A DNA stretch of 25,157 bases from CAIVAT01 sp037137455. Its GTDB lineage: Bacteria > Bacteroidota > Bacteroidia > Bacteroidales > FEN-979. Where the stretch lies: assembly GCA_037137455.1 (NCBI GenBank), contig JBAXKG010000039.1, positions 1-25,157 on the forward strand, read 5' to 3'. Of this stretch, positions 15,686 to 23,089 are shown one piece after another. The notes under the pieces were generated by a model, which saw only the letters and a program-made list of their open reading frames with translations, was not told the origin of the DNA and did no database searches. Each line of letters opens with the position of its first letter. Within the stretch, counting starts at the first letter, position 1. The translations under genes and the position numbers were made by a program.

Positions 15686-15777
15686 ATATAAAATGAACAT
15701 GAATTACCATTTTGTTCAAAACTGATTCAATTGTTATTTAGACCGATTAATCTTCAATGGAGTTCAAGAGAAAAGAA

Positions 15778-16941
15778 TTAGCCGGAGTTGAATCCTAACT
15801 TGTTGCGATTCAAGAAGTAAACCATCACAACAGCTCCTGTGAGGATCAATAAAACAGAACTAATTTCAGCTTGGGTGACTTGCATTCCGAACAAATCATA
15901 TTTATTGTTTATCCTGATTTGTTCAATTAAGAAGCGTTCAGTTCCGTAGAGGAGCAGAAACACCCCGAAAAGAACAACAGGCGCTTTGATATGTTTTCGC
16001 GTTATCCACAGAATGCTAAACGAAAAAGCGGATAAAATGGATTCATAAAGTGAAGTTGGAAATACAGGTTCGGCAAGGATCCTGCAATGGGAGCTGGTGC
16101 ATCCGGGGATAATTATACCATAGTTAATCACATTGTGCGGATACCTGTTGGCCCAAAACGAGTCGGGCAACCATGCGAGCAAATCCGGTTGCGGCAGTGT
16201 ATTGATAACCCCCCAGCAGCCATCTCCCGACAAATGGCACCCCAGCCGCCCGACCGCATACCCAATCATGATAGCTGGCGCCGAACAATCAATTACATGT
16301 TTCCAGTCGAGCCTTACAACCCTCATATACAGCAGCAGTGCAATGACCGTAACAAAAAAACCCCCATAAAATGCAAAACCGTTGAATGAGAAGATGCTGT
16401 GCATCGGATTTTTCACAAAACTGTCGAGATTGTCGAGAATATCAAAAAATTTTGAACCCGCAATGGCAGATATAATGGCAACAATCATGATATTCCATGT
16501 ATTCTGATAAGGATGGACAGTTTCTTCCCTCACAATATCCGGAAAAGGTTTTGAAACCCTATACCGGAATAGTTGAATCGCCAGATAAATAATGGCTGTG
16601 ATAATAAGGCCTGGAACATTTCCATCCATAGAAAATATGAACTTCTGCGGATTTGTTACAAATCGTTCATAATTAAAAATTATCCCAGCCAGTTTCCAAA
16701 CCATAACTGAAAAAAAAATTCCTAATATGAAAATATTGATCCAATGTAACGGTCGGGACGGTCCGATTTTACGGATCCTTACAGCCAGCAATCCCGTTTT
16801 TTCCTTGCGTTTTAACTCGCTTCGCAGAACCATGCCTCCCAACAAAAATGCGAGTGTCAGAACAAAACCATAGGTCTGGAATGGTAAATTGAGATGGATG
16901 TCAAAAAGAAAACTAATCAGGTCTGATATCTTTGGAAACAT
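15778..16941 (-). CDS. Divergent Lgt-family (prolipoprotein diacylglyceryl transferase-like) membrane protein
   Basis: This 387-residue polytopic inner-membrane protein has about seven to eight hydrophobic segments. It carries the Lgt signature region in altered form: GYAVGRLGCHLSGDGCWG (227-244), where ordinary Lgt has GRxGNFxNxExxG. Arg232 matches the conserved Arg, but the conserved Asn is Cys235. An earlier FYGG (191-194) corresponds to the FHGG/IYGG loop. The C-terminal block YGTERFLIEQIR (332-343) is well conserved. Lgt moves a diacylglyceryl group from phosphatidylglycerol to the lipobox Cys of prolipoproteins. The length is above the usual 260-300, with an extra region between the first and second membrane parts (about 40-150). 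It could be the genuine Lgt of this lineage or a paralogue with another acceptor. It stands alone, with a possible -7 element just upstream. Confidence 0.8.
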   Translation of the reverse strand: MFPKISDLISFLFDIHLNLPFQTYGFVLTLAFLLGGMVLRSELKRKEKTGLLAVRIRKIGPSRPLHWINIFILGIFFSVMVWKLAGIIFNYERFVTNPQKFIFSMDGNVPGLIITAIIYLAIQLFRYRVSKPFPDIVREETVHPYQNTWNIMIVAIISAIAGSKFFDILDNLDSFVKNPMHSIFSFNGFAFYGGFFVTVIALLLYMRVVRLDWKHVIDCSAPAIMIGYAVGRLGCHLSGDGCWGVINTLPQPDLLAWLPDSFWANRYPHNVINYGIIIPGCTSSHCRILAEPVFPTSLYESILSAFSFSILWITRKHIKAPVVLFGVFLLLYGTERFLIEQIRINNKYDLFGMQVTQAEISSVLLILTGAVVMVYFLNRNKLGFNSG

Positions 16942-16960
16942 CTTTTTTCATATGATGTTA

Positions 16961-16968
16961 CAAATATA
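16961..16968 (-). promoter_or_regulatory. Bacteroidota -7 element (TATATTTG) for the Lgt-family gene
   Basis: On the minus strand TATATTTG matches TAnnTTTG and ends 19 bp before the ATG at 16941, so the leader would be very short. No TTTG occurs at the right upstream distance. The 16969-17087 stretch beyond it shows no gene. Confidence 0.4.
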
Positions 16969-17087
16969 ACATTATTGCTAATTGGCGATTTATGTCGCAA
17001 ATGGTCATTGCTTTTCAGTTTACTCTGTTTGTCTTAAAGTGGTTGACCCTGAAGAGGATGCACCTCTGCCTGCACCTCCATAAAACA

Positions 17088-17120
17088 AAAAGCCCGTAGG
17101 TGATTAACCTACGGGCTTTT
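17088..17120 (-). terminator. Intrinsic terminator after tRNA-Leu
   Basis: AAAAGCCCGTAGGT (17088-17101) and ACCTACGGGCTTTT (17107-17120) form a perfect 14-bp stem with a 5-base loop and flanking A and T tracts. It lies 15 bp past the 3' end of the tRNA in its direction of transcription. The symmetry means it could also stop plus-strand transcripts. Confidence 0.93.
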
Positions 17121-17135
17121 ACGTTGTGATGTCTG

Positions 17136-17218
17136 TGCCCAGGACAAGACTCGAACTTGCACATCCTAAGGACACTACCCCCTCAAAGTAGCGTGTCTAC
17201 CAATTTCACCACCTGGGC
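17136..17218 (-). tRNA. tRNA-Leu (anticodon GAG)
   Basis: On the minus strand the acceptor arms GCCCAGG and CCTGGGC pair over 7 bp, followed by discriminator A. The D stem is GTG/CAC, the anticodon stem is CTACT/GGTAG with loop TTGAGGG giving anticodon GAG (reads CUC/CUU), and a long variable arm (about TGTCCTTAGGATG) marks a class II tRNA. The T arm contains GTTCGAGTC. The length is 83 nt and CCA is not encoded (CAG follows the discriminator). It is a single-gene unit with its own promoter and terminator. Confidence 0.95.
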
Positions 17219-17255
17219 ATTTCTAATGACGAATTACGCATCCGATTTAAGGGTG

Positions 17256-17286
17256 CAAAATTAATCATTTTTTGGATTCATCCAAG
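17256..17286 (-). promoter_or_regulatory. Promoter of the tRNA-Leu gene
   Basis: On the minus strand CTTG (17283-17286, one mismatch to TTTG) is followed after 19 bp by TAATTTTG (17256-17263), which fits TAnnTTTG. This gives a leader of about 30 nt before the tRNA. The rest of the gap up to 17358 shows nothing further. Confidence 0.65.
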
Positions 17287-17358
17287 GAAATAATGACAAG
17301 CGTGGCCTTTAAAACCATTTATGTATCTCTGACTATCATGTTTTGAGAAAAAGGCAGA

Positions 17359-18090
17359 TCATAGAACAGAAATTCCGAAAGCCACTGCCAATCCAATACA
17401 TACGGTGATGAACTTCTGAAGGTTATACTTGTGATTTTCCTCCGTTTCAAATAATATCGAGGTAGAAACATGCAGGAAAATTCCAATCACCACGGCAAGG
17501 ATATAATTAAAGTAGGTTTCCAGAGATGTTGTAATAGAAGAATCAAGCAGATTACTAAAAACAGATCCTAAAGGTGTCATGAGTGCAAAAATGGCCAGGT
17601 AGACAAAAGCCTTGGGTTTCGAGCAGCCGTAATGTAAAAAAAGACTCATAAGAGTAAGGGAGATCGGAATATTATGTATAACTATCCCAATCACCAGTGT
17701 ATGTTGAAGCTTTAAGTCAAAACCATGAACAATAGGCATTCCTTCTAAAAAAGAATGAATGCAAAGTCCGAGGAGCAAAAGAAACGGCGATGCTTTTTCT
17801 CCTTCTGAATGCGTATGTTTATGTCCGTGCTCTGCGCCTTCGGTAATAAGTTCCAACGAAAGCTGCAACAAAAATCCAAGCAGCACAAACAGCCCGGTAA
17901 ACATGGTCGGATTGGTGAACACCTCAGGAACCAGTTTCAAAAATGTGATCCCTATCAGAAAAGCGCCCGAGAAAGCCAGCAGAAACTTCAAAACCCGCTG
18001 ATCATCAGGTTTGAAAAGAAATATCAACGATCCACTCACCAGAACAGTAAGAATCAAAACCAAATAAACCACTATCATTTCACTGTACAT
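17359..18090 (-). CDS. ZIP-family divalent metal transporter
   Basis: This 243-residue inner-membrane protein (from the ATG at 18090) has about eight hydrophobic segments and the ZIP layout: three N-terminal helices, a His-rich cytoplasmic loop (HGHKHTH, 88-94), then the metal-binding helices. TM4 carries HSFLEG (112-117) and TM5 carries HNIPISL (139-145). Many bacterial ZIPs have Glu four residues after the TM5 His, but here that position is Ile143. Likely cargo is zinc, iron or manganese. The start overlaps the upstream cyclase-like gene by 11 bp. A TTG at 18093 and an ATG at 18078 (2 bp beyond the upstream stop) are alternatives. The overlap suggests translational coupling within the signalling operon, so metal uptake may be tied to the same stimulus. 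Confidence 0.88.
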   Translation of the reverse strand: MYSEMIVVYLVLILTVLVSGSLIFLFKPDDQRVLKFLLAFSGAFLIGITFLKLVPEVFTNPTMFTGLFVLLGFLLQLSLELITEGAEHGHKHTHSEGEKASPFLLLLGLCIHSFLEGMPIVHGFDLKLQHTLVIGIVIHNIPISLTLMSLFLHYGCSKPKAFVYLAIFALMTPLGSVFSNLLDSSITTSLETYFNYILAVVIGIFLHVSTSILFETEENHKYNLQKFITVCIGLAVAFGISVL

Positions 18091-18730
18091 CAATCACCCT
18101 ATAAGCCGTACTAACGGGAACCCCTTTGAAATTTTCCAAAAAACGCTCCGAAATCCTTGATAAACAACCCGTATCCGATGGTAAACCCAAATTTATCAGG
18201 TCATTGACCACCTTCACAAAGAAACTCTCACTCAAAACAATACGATTTTCAATGCCCTTGGTCATCAACCGGGCTGTAAGATCAATATCACTACCATAAT
18301 AATCATCGGCGCCTTCGAAAAAAGTGATGTTGTAAACCTCGGTGCAATAGTGGATTGCTACCTTACAATTCAGGAAAAGATCAGGATTGGGATGATTCCT
18401 GATCAGATAAAGTCCGGCATAAATATCTTCAAGTAAAGCAAAGCAAGTATTGTTTGTAGATTTTTTATGCAAGGCATCATCAGGGATAAAGAGCATCATT
18501 TCATCACCTATTCCCTTAACAATGTGGTGCTGGAAATGGTTGGCATATAACAGATTGTTGAAGGTATTGTTCAGCTTGCGGCCCCAATCCTTCAAACCAC
18601 CCTGGTATTTTATATCGGTAGATCGATTGATATCCATGAAAAAGCAAATCCCCGGGCAGCGTGGAACCTGGTCCAACTCCCTTACCATCTCTTTTGAGTT
18701 GGGATCTGAATAATGGATATAATGAAGCAT
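18080..18730 (-). CDS. Class III nucleotidyl-cyclase-like protein (probable adenylate cyclase)
   Basis: The 216-residue soluble protein is essentially one class III cyclase homology domain. Metal-binding aspartates are Asp33 in FFMDINRST and Asp76 in KGIGDEMMLF. The adenine-selecting pair is Lys72 and Asp143 (in ADDYYGSDIDLTARL), which favours ATP over GTP. The transition-state Arg is present (Arg154), but the usual Asn four residues before it is Asp150. The tail ENFKGVPVSTAYRV is the common closing strand. No sensor domain is attached, so control would have to come from partners. The ATG overlaps the stop of the STAS gene by one base, and the gene runs into the ZIP gene, so all three are likely translated together. 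Class III domains work as dimers, and activity with the Asn-to-Asp change is uncertain. Confidence 0.8.
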   Translation of the reverse strand: MLHYIHYSDPNSKEMVRELDQVPRCPGICFFMDINRSTDIKYQGGLKDWGRKLNNTFNNLLYANHFQHHIVKGIGDEMMLFIPDDALHKKSTNNTCFALLEDIYAGLYLIRNHPNPDLFLNCKVAIHYCTEVYNITFFEGADDYYGSDIDLTARLMTKGIENRIVLSESFFVKVVNDLINLGLPSDTGCLSRISERFLENFKGVPVSTAYRVIDVQ

Positions 18731-19062
18731 TAAAATACCTTCAATGCTTCATCCGTTGAAGTGTAAATCTCGAAAATATTCGTGAATCCTGAGATTTCAA
18801 AAATTTCACGAATGTTCTCCTGAAGTCCGCACAGAACGAATTTTCCCTTGGCCATGGTTATCTTTTTCAAGGCCATTAGCAAAATACGGAGTCCGCTACT
18901 ACTAACATAATCCATTTTTGAGCACTCCACAAGAATTTTATCATGGTGACTGTCGATAAGATCCATGAGTTTCTTTTCCAACATGTTGTAATTTGTGGTA
19001 TCAAGGCGGCCTGTTATACCGATGATCACGCACTGATCTGTTTTTTGTTCGTTGATTTCCAT
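18730..19062 (-). CDS. STAS-domain anti-sigma factor antagonist (RsbV/SpoIIAA-like)
   Basis: This 110-residue single STAS domain has the phosphorylation loop DYVSSSGLR (51-59), with Ser55 at the place of the phosphorylated Ser in SpoIIAA/RsbV, two residues before the Gly. The beginning (VIIGITGRLDTTNYNMLEKKL) and end (GFTNIFEIYTSTDEAL) are typical. In partner switching the unphosphorylated form binds an anti-sigma kinase and frees its target; phosphorylation by the kinase and dephosphorylation by a PP2C phosphatase set the state. Here both activities are encoded in the gene 22 bp upstream (19085-21484). It overlaps the cyclase-like gene by one base (TAATG), which indicates coupled translation. 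Confidence 0.93.
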   Translation of the reverse strand: MEINEQKTDQCVIIGITGRLDTTNYNMLEKKLMDLIDSHHDKILVECSKMDYVSSSGLRILLMALKKITMAKGKFVLCGLQENIREIFEISGFTNIFEIYTSTDEALKVF

Positions 19063-19084
19063 ATATCCTAGATTCGGTTTTAGG

Positions 19085-21484
19085 TTAAAAATTCTTAGTC
19101 AAAATTACTATATTTTTGTTATCTGCCCGTTTATAATCCACACTGTTCATCATCTCTCTGACGAAATGGATTCCCAGGCCACCAATCTGACGCTCTTCAA
19201 GTGGTTTATCGAAAACATCATTAACCTTTTTCTCCAGCAGGTTGAAAGGTTCGCCATCGTCAATGAGATGTATCTGAAGCTGATGTTCATCTATCAACTT
19301 GAAATCAATAGTTATACAGTGCTCCTCTTTATCGCTAAAGGCGTAAAAAATCACATTGGTAAACAACTCTTCCAACACCAGGTTGATCTCCATCACAATC
19401 TTTGGCGGGATATTCCATTGTTCAGACAATGTTTCCAGATTAATCGCGATTTTATCAAGTTCCGTAAGCTGGTTCTTAAGTTTTAACTGAACTGTTTGCA
19501 TGGGTATGTCATTAGTCCCTGAAGGGTTTTTGTATTGCAAAACCAGGATAGTGATGTCATCGGCCTGTTCTGCACCGAGCGAAAAACGTTTTAACTCGAT
19601 GATGAGCGAATCGGTCAGCCCTTTTGTATTCTTATTGGCCATTGCGGCCAGAGATGCTGCAAGCTTTGTTTCTCCAAAGAAATCATTCGAGGCATTCAGC
19701 GCATCAGTGATACCATCGGTTGTAAGTACCAAAATTTCACGTGGATTAAAACAAAATCTTTCTGCTTTGTAGCTTTCGGTCTCAAAAACACCGAGGGGAA
19801 GCCCCCCCCTTGCCTTAAGCTGGCGGATATCACCCCCGGGACCAACAATGTAAGGATAATTATGACCGGCATTGCAAAACTCCATCTCTCCGGTTTTCAA
19901 ATTGACGATCCCGGCAAAAAAGGTCACAAACATCTGATTGGGATTATCCTGGCACAATTCACGGTTAATACTCTGCATCACCTCGTTGATGGGGATTCCT
20001 GCAATGGATTTAGCACGTAGCAGGGTTCGGGTTACCATCATGAAAAGAGCAGCAGGTACTCCTTTCCCGGCTACATCTCCAATAGCGATGCACAGATGGT
20101 CGGGATCGAGATAGAAAAAGTCGTACAGGTCGCCTCCCACTGCCTTTGCCGGATCAAGAGTGGCATATAATTCCCAGTTTGAAGGGGTATTGAAACCTCG
20201 GGGAAGCATTCCCATTTGGATAGTATGGGCAACCTTTAGTTCACTTTCAATCTTCTCTTTAGCAATGGTAGTCTCCTGCAAATTCAATATATAACTACGA
20301 AGATGATCCTGCATCACCGAAAATGCGTTGGTGAGCTGCGCAATCTCATCTTTTGATTTCCTGACCGGTAACTGGGCATCAAATTCGCCCTGGCCAATTT
20401 TTCGGGTTGCTTCAACCAAACGAACAATCGGACGGGTCATCCTTCTGGTAATAAAAATCGTGGTAAAAAGTAAAATAAGGATACTGATGCCAAACATCCA
20501 TGCCATAACCTTTAAATAAAGATACATGGTATCAAATAATTCTTTTTCAGGAAAAAGAATTCCAAACGACCATCCTGTGTTTGCAACCGGAGCATAACTT
20601 AAATAACTTGGATTTTTTTTGGATTCAAGCCCATCCATGGCTTTAAATCCCGACTTGCCTTCCATCATTTCTCTGATTGCCTGATAAGTTCCCGAACCCC
20701 TGCCAGGACGTATAATATCAAGTACGTTCTTGTTATTCATTGCTGCCTTTGGTGAAGCGATAATTGCCCCTTGACGGGAAATAAGCACCCCATAGCCGGT
20801 TTTGAATAAATTGATATTTTTAACGATGCGTGCAAAGCTGGAGAGTGATACATCCATTGTCAGAACACCGGAAAATACTTGTTTGCCTTTAATGTTCCGG
20901 TAAATCGGGGTTGAATAGGTACACATTAATGTATCACCGCCTCCCTCATCATAGTATGGCTCTGTCCATAAAGGTTTATTAAGCAGTTTCGGCAACCGGT
21001 ACCAATCCTTTTTGAAATAATCATAGTCTGCACTGCCTAAATTCCTGTTGATGAGTATTCCATTCTTTTCAAAAGTATAGGGAGCATACCAATAATTCTC
21101 AGGTTTATACAGATAAGGTTCAAGAGCAAGGCAGGTACCAAATACAACAGGATCGTGTTTCACAAAATCCCTTGCAATCCTCATCACTTCTGCATAGCTG
21201 ATGTTTGGATTTCCCATTGCCTGAACCAATGTTTGTGGAACAAGTTCTGTTGGCTGCAATTCTTTCTCAAATTGTGTAATCGTTTGTTCTGTAAGCATGG
21301 TTGCCCTCCATTGGGCGTTCATATATAGTAAAGCGCCGGAAGTTCCATATCCGATAACCATTGGTATAAAAATTATGACCAGAATCGCAATTATAAAAAA
21401 CATACTGTAACGGAAAACAAGTCCGCGGTGAAAGGTTATTCTTGGAAAACGGAAACGCAAAGCAGTCAGTATTAAAATTTTCAT
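19085..21484 (-). CDS. Membrane sensor with HAMP, PP2C/SpoIIE phosphatase and anti-sigma-type ATPase domains
   Basis: From the ATG at 21484 the protein has 799 residues. That start is preferred because the longer frame to 21568 would leave only 2 bp to the divergent gene. The order is TM1 (about 27-50), an extracytoplasmic dCache-like sensor (51-322, with PLWTEPYYDEGGGDTLMCTY and LTMDVSL), TM2 (323-345), HAMP (346-400) and a short coiled coil (400-425). Next is a PP2C/SpoIIE phosphatase (about 440-650) with metal ligands Asp452 (GGDLYDFF), Asp470 (GDVAGKG), Asp590 (TDGITDA) and Asp643 (DDIT). Last is a HATPase_c domain of the RsbW/SpoIIAB type (about 668-799) with N-box Glu706/Asn710, DDGEPF (742-747) and GGLGIHFVREM. 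The opposing phosphatase and kinase of a partner switch are thus in one chain, responding to an external ligand. The STAS partner follows by 22 bp. Confidence 0.93.
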   Translation of the reverse strand: MKILILTALRFRFPRITFHRGLVFRYSMFFIIAILVIIFIPMVIGYGTSGALLYMNAQWRATMLTEQTITQFEKELQPTELVPQTLVQAMGNPNISYAEVMRIARDFVKHDPVVFGTCLALEPYLYKPENYWYAPYTFEKNGILINRNLGSADYDYFKKDWYRLPKLLNKPLWTEPYYDEGGGDTLMCTYSTPIYRNIKGKQVFSGVLTMDVSLSSFARIVKNINLFKTGYGVLISRQGAIIASPKAAMNNKNVLDIIRPGRGSGTYQAIREMMEGKSGFKAMDGLESKKNPSYLSYAPVANTGWSFGILFPEKELFDTMYLYLKVMAWMFGISILILLFTTIFITRRMTRPIVRLVEATRKIGQGEFDAQLPVRKSKDEIAQLTNAFSVMQDHLRSYILNLQETTIAKEKIESELKVAHTIQMGMLPRGFNTPSNWELYATLDPAKAVGGDLYDFFYLDPDHLCIAIGDVAGKGVPAALFMMVTRTLLRAKSIAGIPINEVMQSINRELCQDNPNQMFVTFFAGIVNLKTGEMEFCNAGHNYPYIVGPGGDIRQLKARGGLPLGVFETESYKAERFCFNPREILVLTTDGITDALNASNDFFGETKLAASLAAMANKNTKGLTDSLIIELKRFSLGAEQADDITILVLQYKNPSGTNDIPMQTVQLKLKNQLTELDKIAINLETLSEQWNIPPKIVMEINLVLEELFTNVIFYAFSDKEEHCITIDFKLIDEHQLQIHLIDDGEPFNLLEKKVNDVFDKPLEERQIGGLGIHFVREMMNSVDYKRADNKNIVILTKNF

Positions 21485-21528
21485 GGTAAAGGTAGAAAAA
21501 TTATCCACCACCATTATCTGAAATTTGA

Positions 21529-21536
21529 TAATTTTG
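21529..21536 (+). promoter_or_regulatory. Bacteroidota -7 element (TAATTTTG) for pepD
   Basis: TAATTTTG matches TAnnTTTG and lies 34 bp before the pepD ATG, inside the 86-bp divergent gap. No TTTG is found 19-21 bp upstream. The minus-strand sensor gene has only a 7-of-8 match in the same gap. Confidence 0.5.
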
Positions 21537-21570
21537 CCAACTCTTATATAAACAGCTAACTTCTTCAAAC

Positions 21571-23025
21571 ATGGTTACCGATATCCAAAACCTGAAGCCA
21601 GAGCGACTTTGGCATTATTTTCTTGAAATTTGTAAAATTCCACGCCCGTCCAAAAATGAAAAAAAAATCGCTATATATCTTAAAGATTTCGCATTAAAAC
21701 ATCACCTTGAATGTACTATTGATGAAGCCGGAAATGTGCTTATTCGTAAACCGGCAATTCGCGGTTTCGAAAACAGGCAGGCTGTAATTCTGCAAAGCCA
21801 TCTGGATATTGTTTGCGAGAAAAATTCCGATATCGTGCATGATTTTGACCTTGATCCGATAATTCCCTGGATTGACGGCAATTGGATAAAGGCAAAAGGA
21901 ACGACTCTGGGAGCTGATGATGGAATAGGGATTGCAGCAGCTTTGGCAATCCTTGAATCGGATAATATTCTTCACGGCCCCCTGGAAGCGCTGTTTACAT
22001 CAGATGAAGAATCCGGGCTTACCGGTGCATTTGCCCTAAAGCCTGATCAGCTTAATGGCCGTATTCTGATAAACCTTGATTCAGAAGATGAAGGCCAGTT
22101 ATTTATTGGGTGTGCCGGTGGAAAAGATACTGTGGCCACGATGCCTCTTGAAACAGAGCAGGCTCCCGAAGGCCATCTCGCTTTTAAGGCCGGCATTACT
22201 GGTTTGAAAGGCGGTCATTCTGGTGATGATATTCATAAAGGTCTTGGCAATGCTGTAAAACTCATGAACCGCTTCCTCTGGAATGCCCAGGACACCTTCG
22301 AAATCGCCCTTGCTGATTTTAATGCCGGTAATCTTCGCAATGCCATTGCTCGAGAAGCCTTTGCTGTATTTACCGTTCACAAGGACAATGAAAAGCCTAT
22401 GCTGGAATATGCCAAAAGGTTTTCGGCCGACATTAAGGCAGAACTTCACATCACAGAACCAGAACTTATTTTTGAGGTTGAGCCGGCTGCGTTGCCTGAA
22501 GCGGTTATTCATGATGTTCTTCAGGCCGACCTTCTCGATGCCCTGTATGCCTGTCCGCACGGTGTGATCGCGATGTCCCGTGAAATTCCTGATTTTGTTG
22601 AAACATCAACAAACCTTGCCTCTGTAAAGTTCACCGATAAAAAGATAGTCATTACAACCAGTCAACGCAGCTCGGTTGAATCATCGAAAAAAGATATTTC
22701 AGATATGGTAGCCAGCGTTTTTTATCTGATGCAGGCCGATGTTGAGCATTCGGAAGGATATCCGGGCTGGAAACCAAATCCTGAATCAAAGGTTCTCAAA
22801 GTAACGGTAGATGCATACCGCAGATTATTTTCAGAGGAGCCAAAAGTACTGGCGATTCATGCAGGACTCGAATGTGGACTGATTGGCGCCATTTACCCCG
22901 GGATGGATATGGTTTCCATTGGACCTACCATAAAAGGCGCTCATTCTCCGGATGAACGTTTAGACATCGAATCTACCGTTAAGTTTTGGGATTTGACCCT
23001 GGAGGTGCTCAAGAACATACCGTAA
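21571..23025 (+). CDS. pepD: Cytosolic beta-Ala-His / Xaa-His dipeptidase (M20 family)
   Basis: This 484-residue zinc dipeptidase cleaves a range of dipeptides, including Xaa-His types, in the cytoplasm; it has no signal peptide. The M20 metal ligands are all visible: His77 and Asp79 in QSHLDIVCEK, bridging Asp116 in TLGADDGIG, catalytic Glu146 with Glu147 in TSDEESGL, Asp170 in INLDSEDEG, and His458 in IKGAHSPDERL. The lid/dimerisation region (about 190-400, starting GLKGGHSGDDIHKGLGNA) is typical of PepD. The length matches the family (about 485). It is divergent from the signalling operon and convergent with the outer-membrane protein gene, and appears to be a single-gene unit with no link to the neighbours. 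Confidence 0.96.
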   Translation: MVTDIQNLKPERLWHYFLEICKIPRPSKNEKKIAIYLKDFALKHHLECTIDEAGNVLIRKPAIRGFENRQAVILQSHLDIVCEKNSDIVHDFDLDPIIPWIDGNWIKAKGTTLGADDGIGIAAALAILESDNILHGPLEALFTSDEESGLTGAFALKPDQLNGRILINLDSEDEGQLFIGCAGGKDTVATMPLETEQAPEGHLAFKAGITGLKGGHSGDDIHKGLGNAVKLMNRFLWNAQDTFEIALADFNAGNLRNAIAREAFAVFTVHKDNEKPMLEYAKRFSADIKAELHITEPELIFEVEPAALPEAVIHDVLQADLLDALYACPHGVIAMSREIPDFVETSTNLASVKFTDKKIVITTSQRSSVESSKKDISDMVASVFYLMQADVEHSEGYPGWKPNPESKVLKVTVDAYRRLFSEEPKVLAIHAGLECGLIGAIYPGMDMVSIGPTIKGAHSPDERLDIESTVKFWDLTLEVLKNIP

Positions 23026-23026
23026 C

Positions 23027-23054
23027 AATGGCGAATGACCAATGACGAATTACC
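23027..23054. repeat. Two tandem 14-bp units (AATGrCGAATkACC)
   Basis: AATGGCGAATGACC (23027-23040) is followed directly by AATGACGAATTACC (23041-23054), identical at 12 of 14 positions, starting 2 bp after the pepD stop. The 13-mer AATGACGAATTAC also occurs at 17225-17237 in the tRNA-Leu leader. Confidence 0.7.
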
Positions 23055-23057
23055 AAT

Positions 23058-23084
23058 GTCACGTGTCACGAGCCCAGCGTCACG
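23058..23084. repeat. Three GTCACG hexamers
   Basis: GTCACG occurs at 23058-23063, 23065-23070 and 23079-23084 between the convergent ends of pepD and the barrel gene. The cluster follows directly on the 14-bp repeats. It may be decayed repeat sequence, and no function is assigned. Confidence 0.5.
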
Positions 23085-23089
23085 ACTTT

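Noticed and set aside
21485..21568. N-terminal extension of the sensor phosphatase by 28 residues.
   Set aside because: It would leave 2 bp to the divergent pepD start and no room for promoters; the extension has no domain character.
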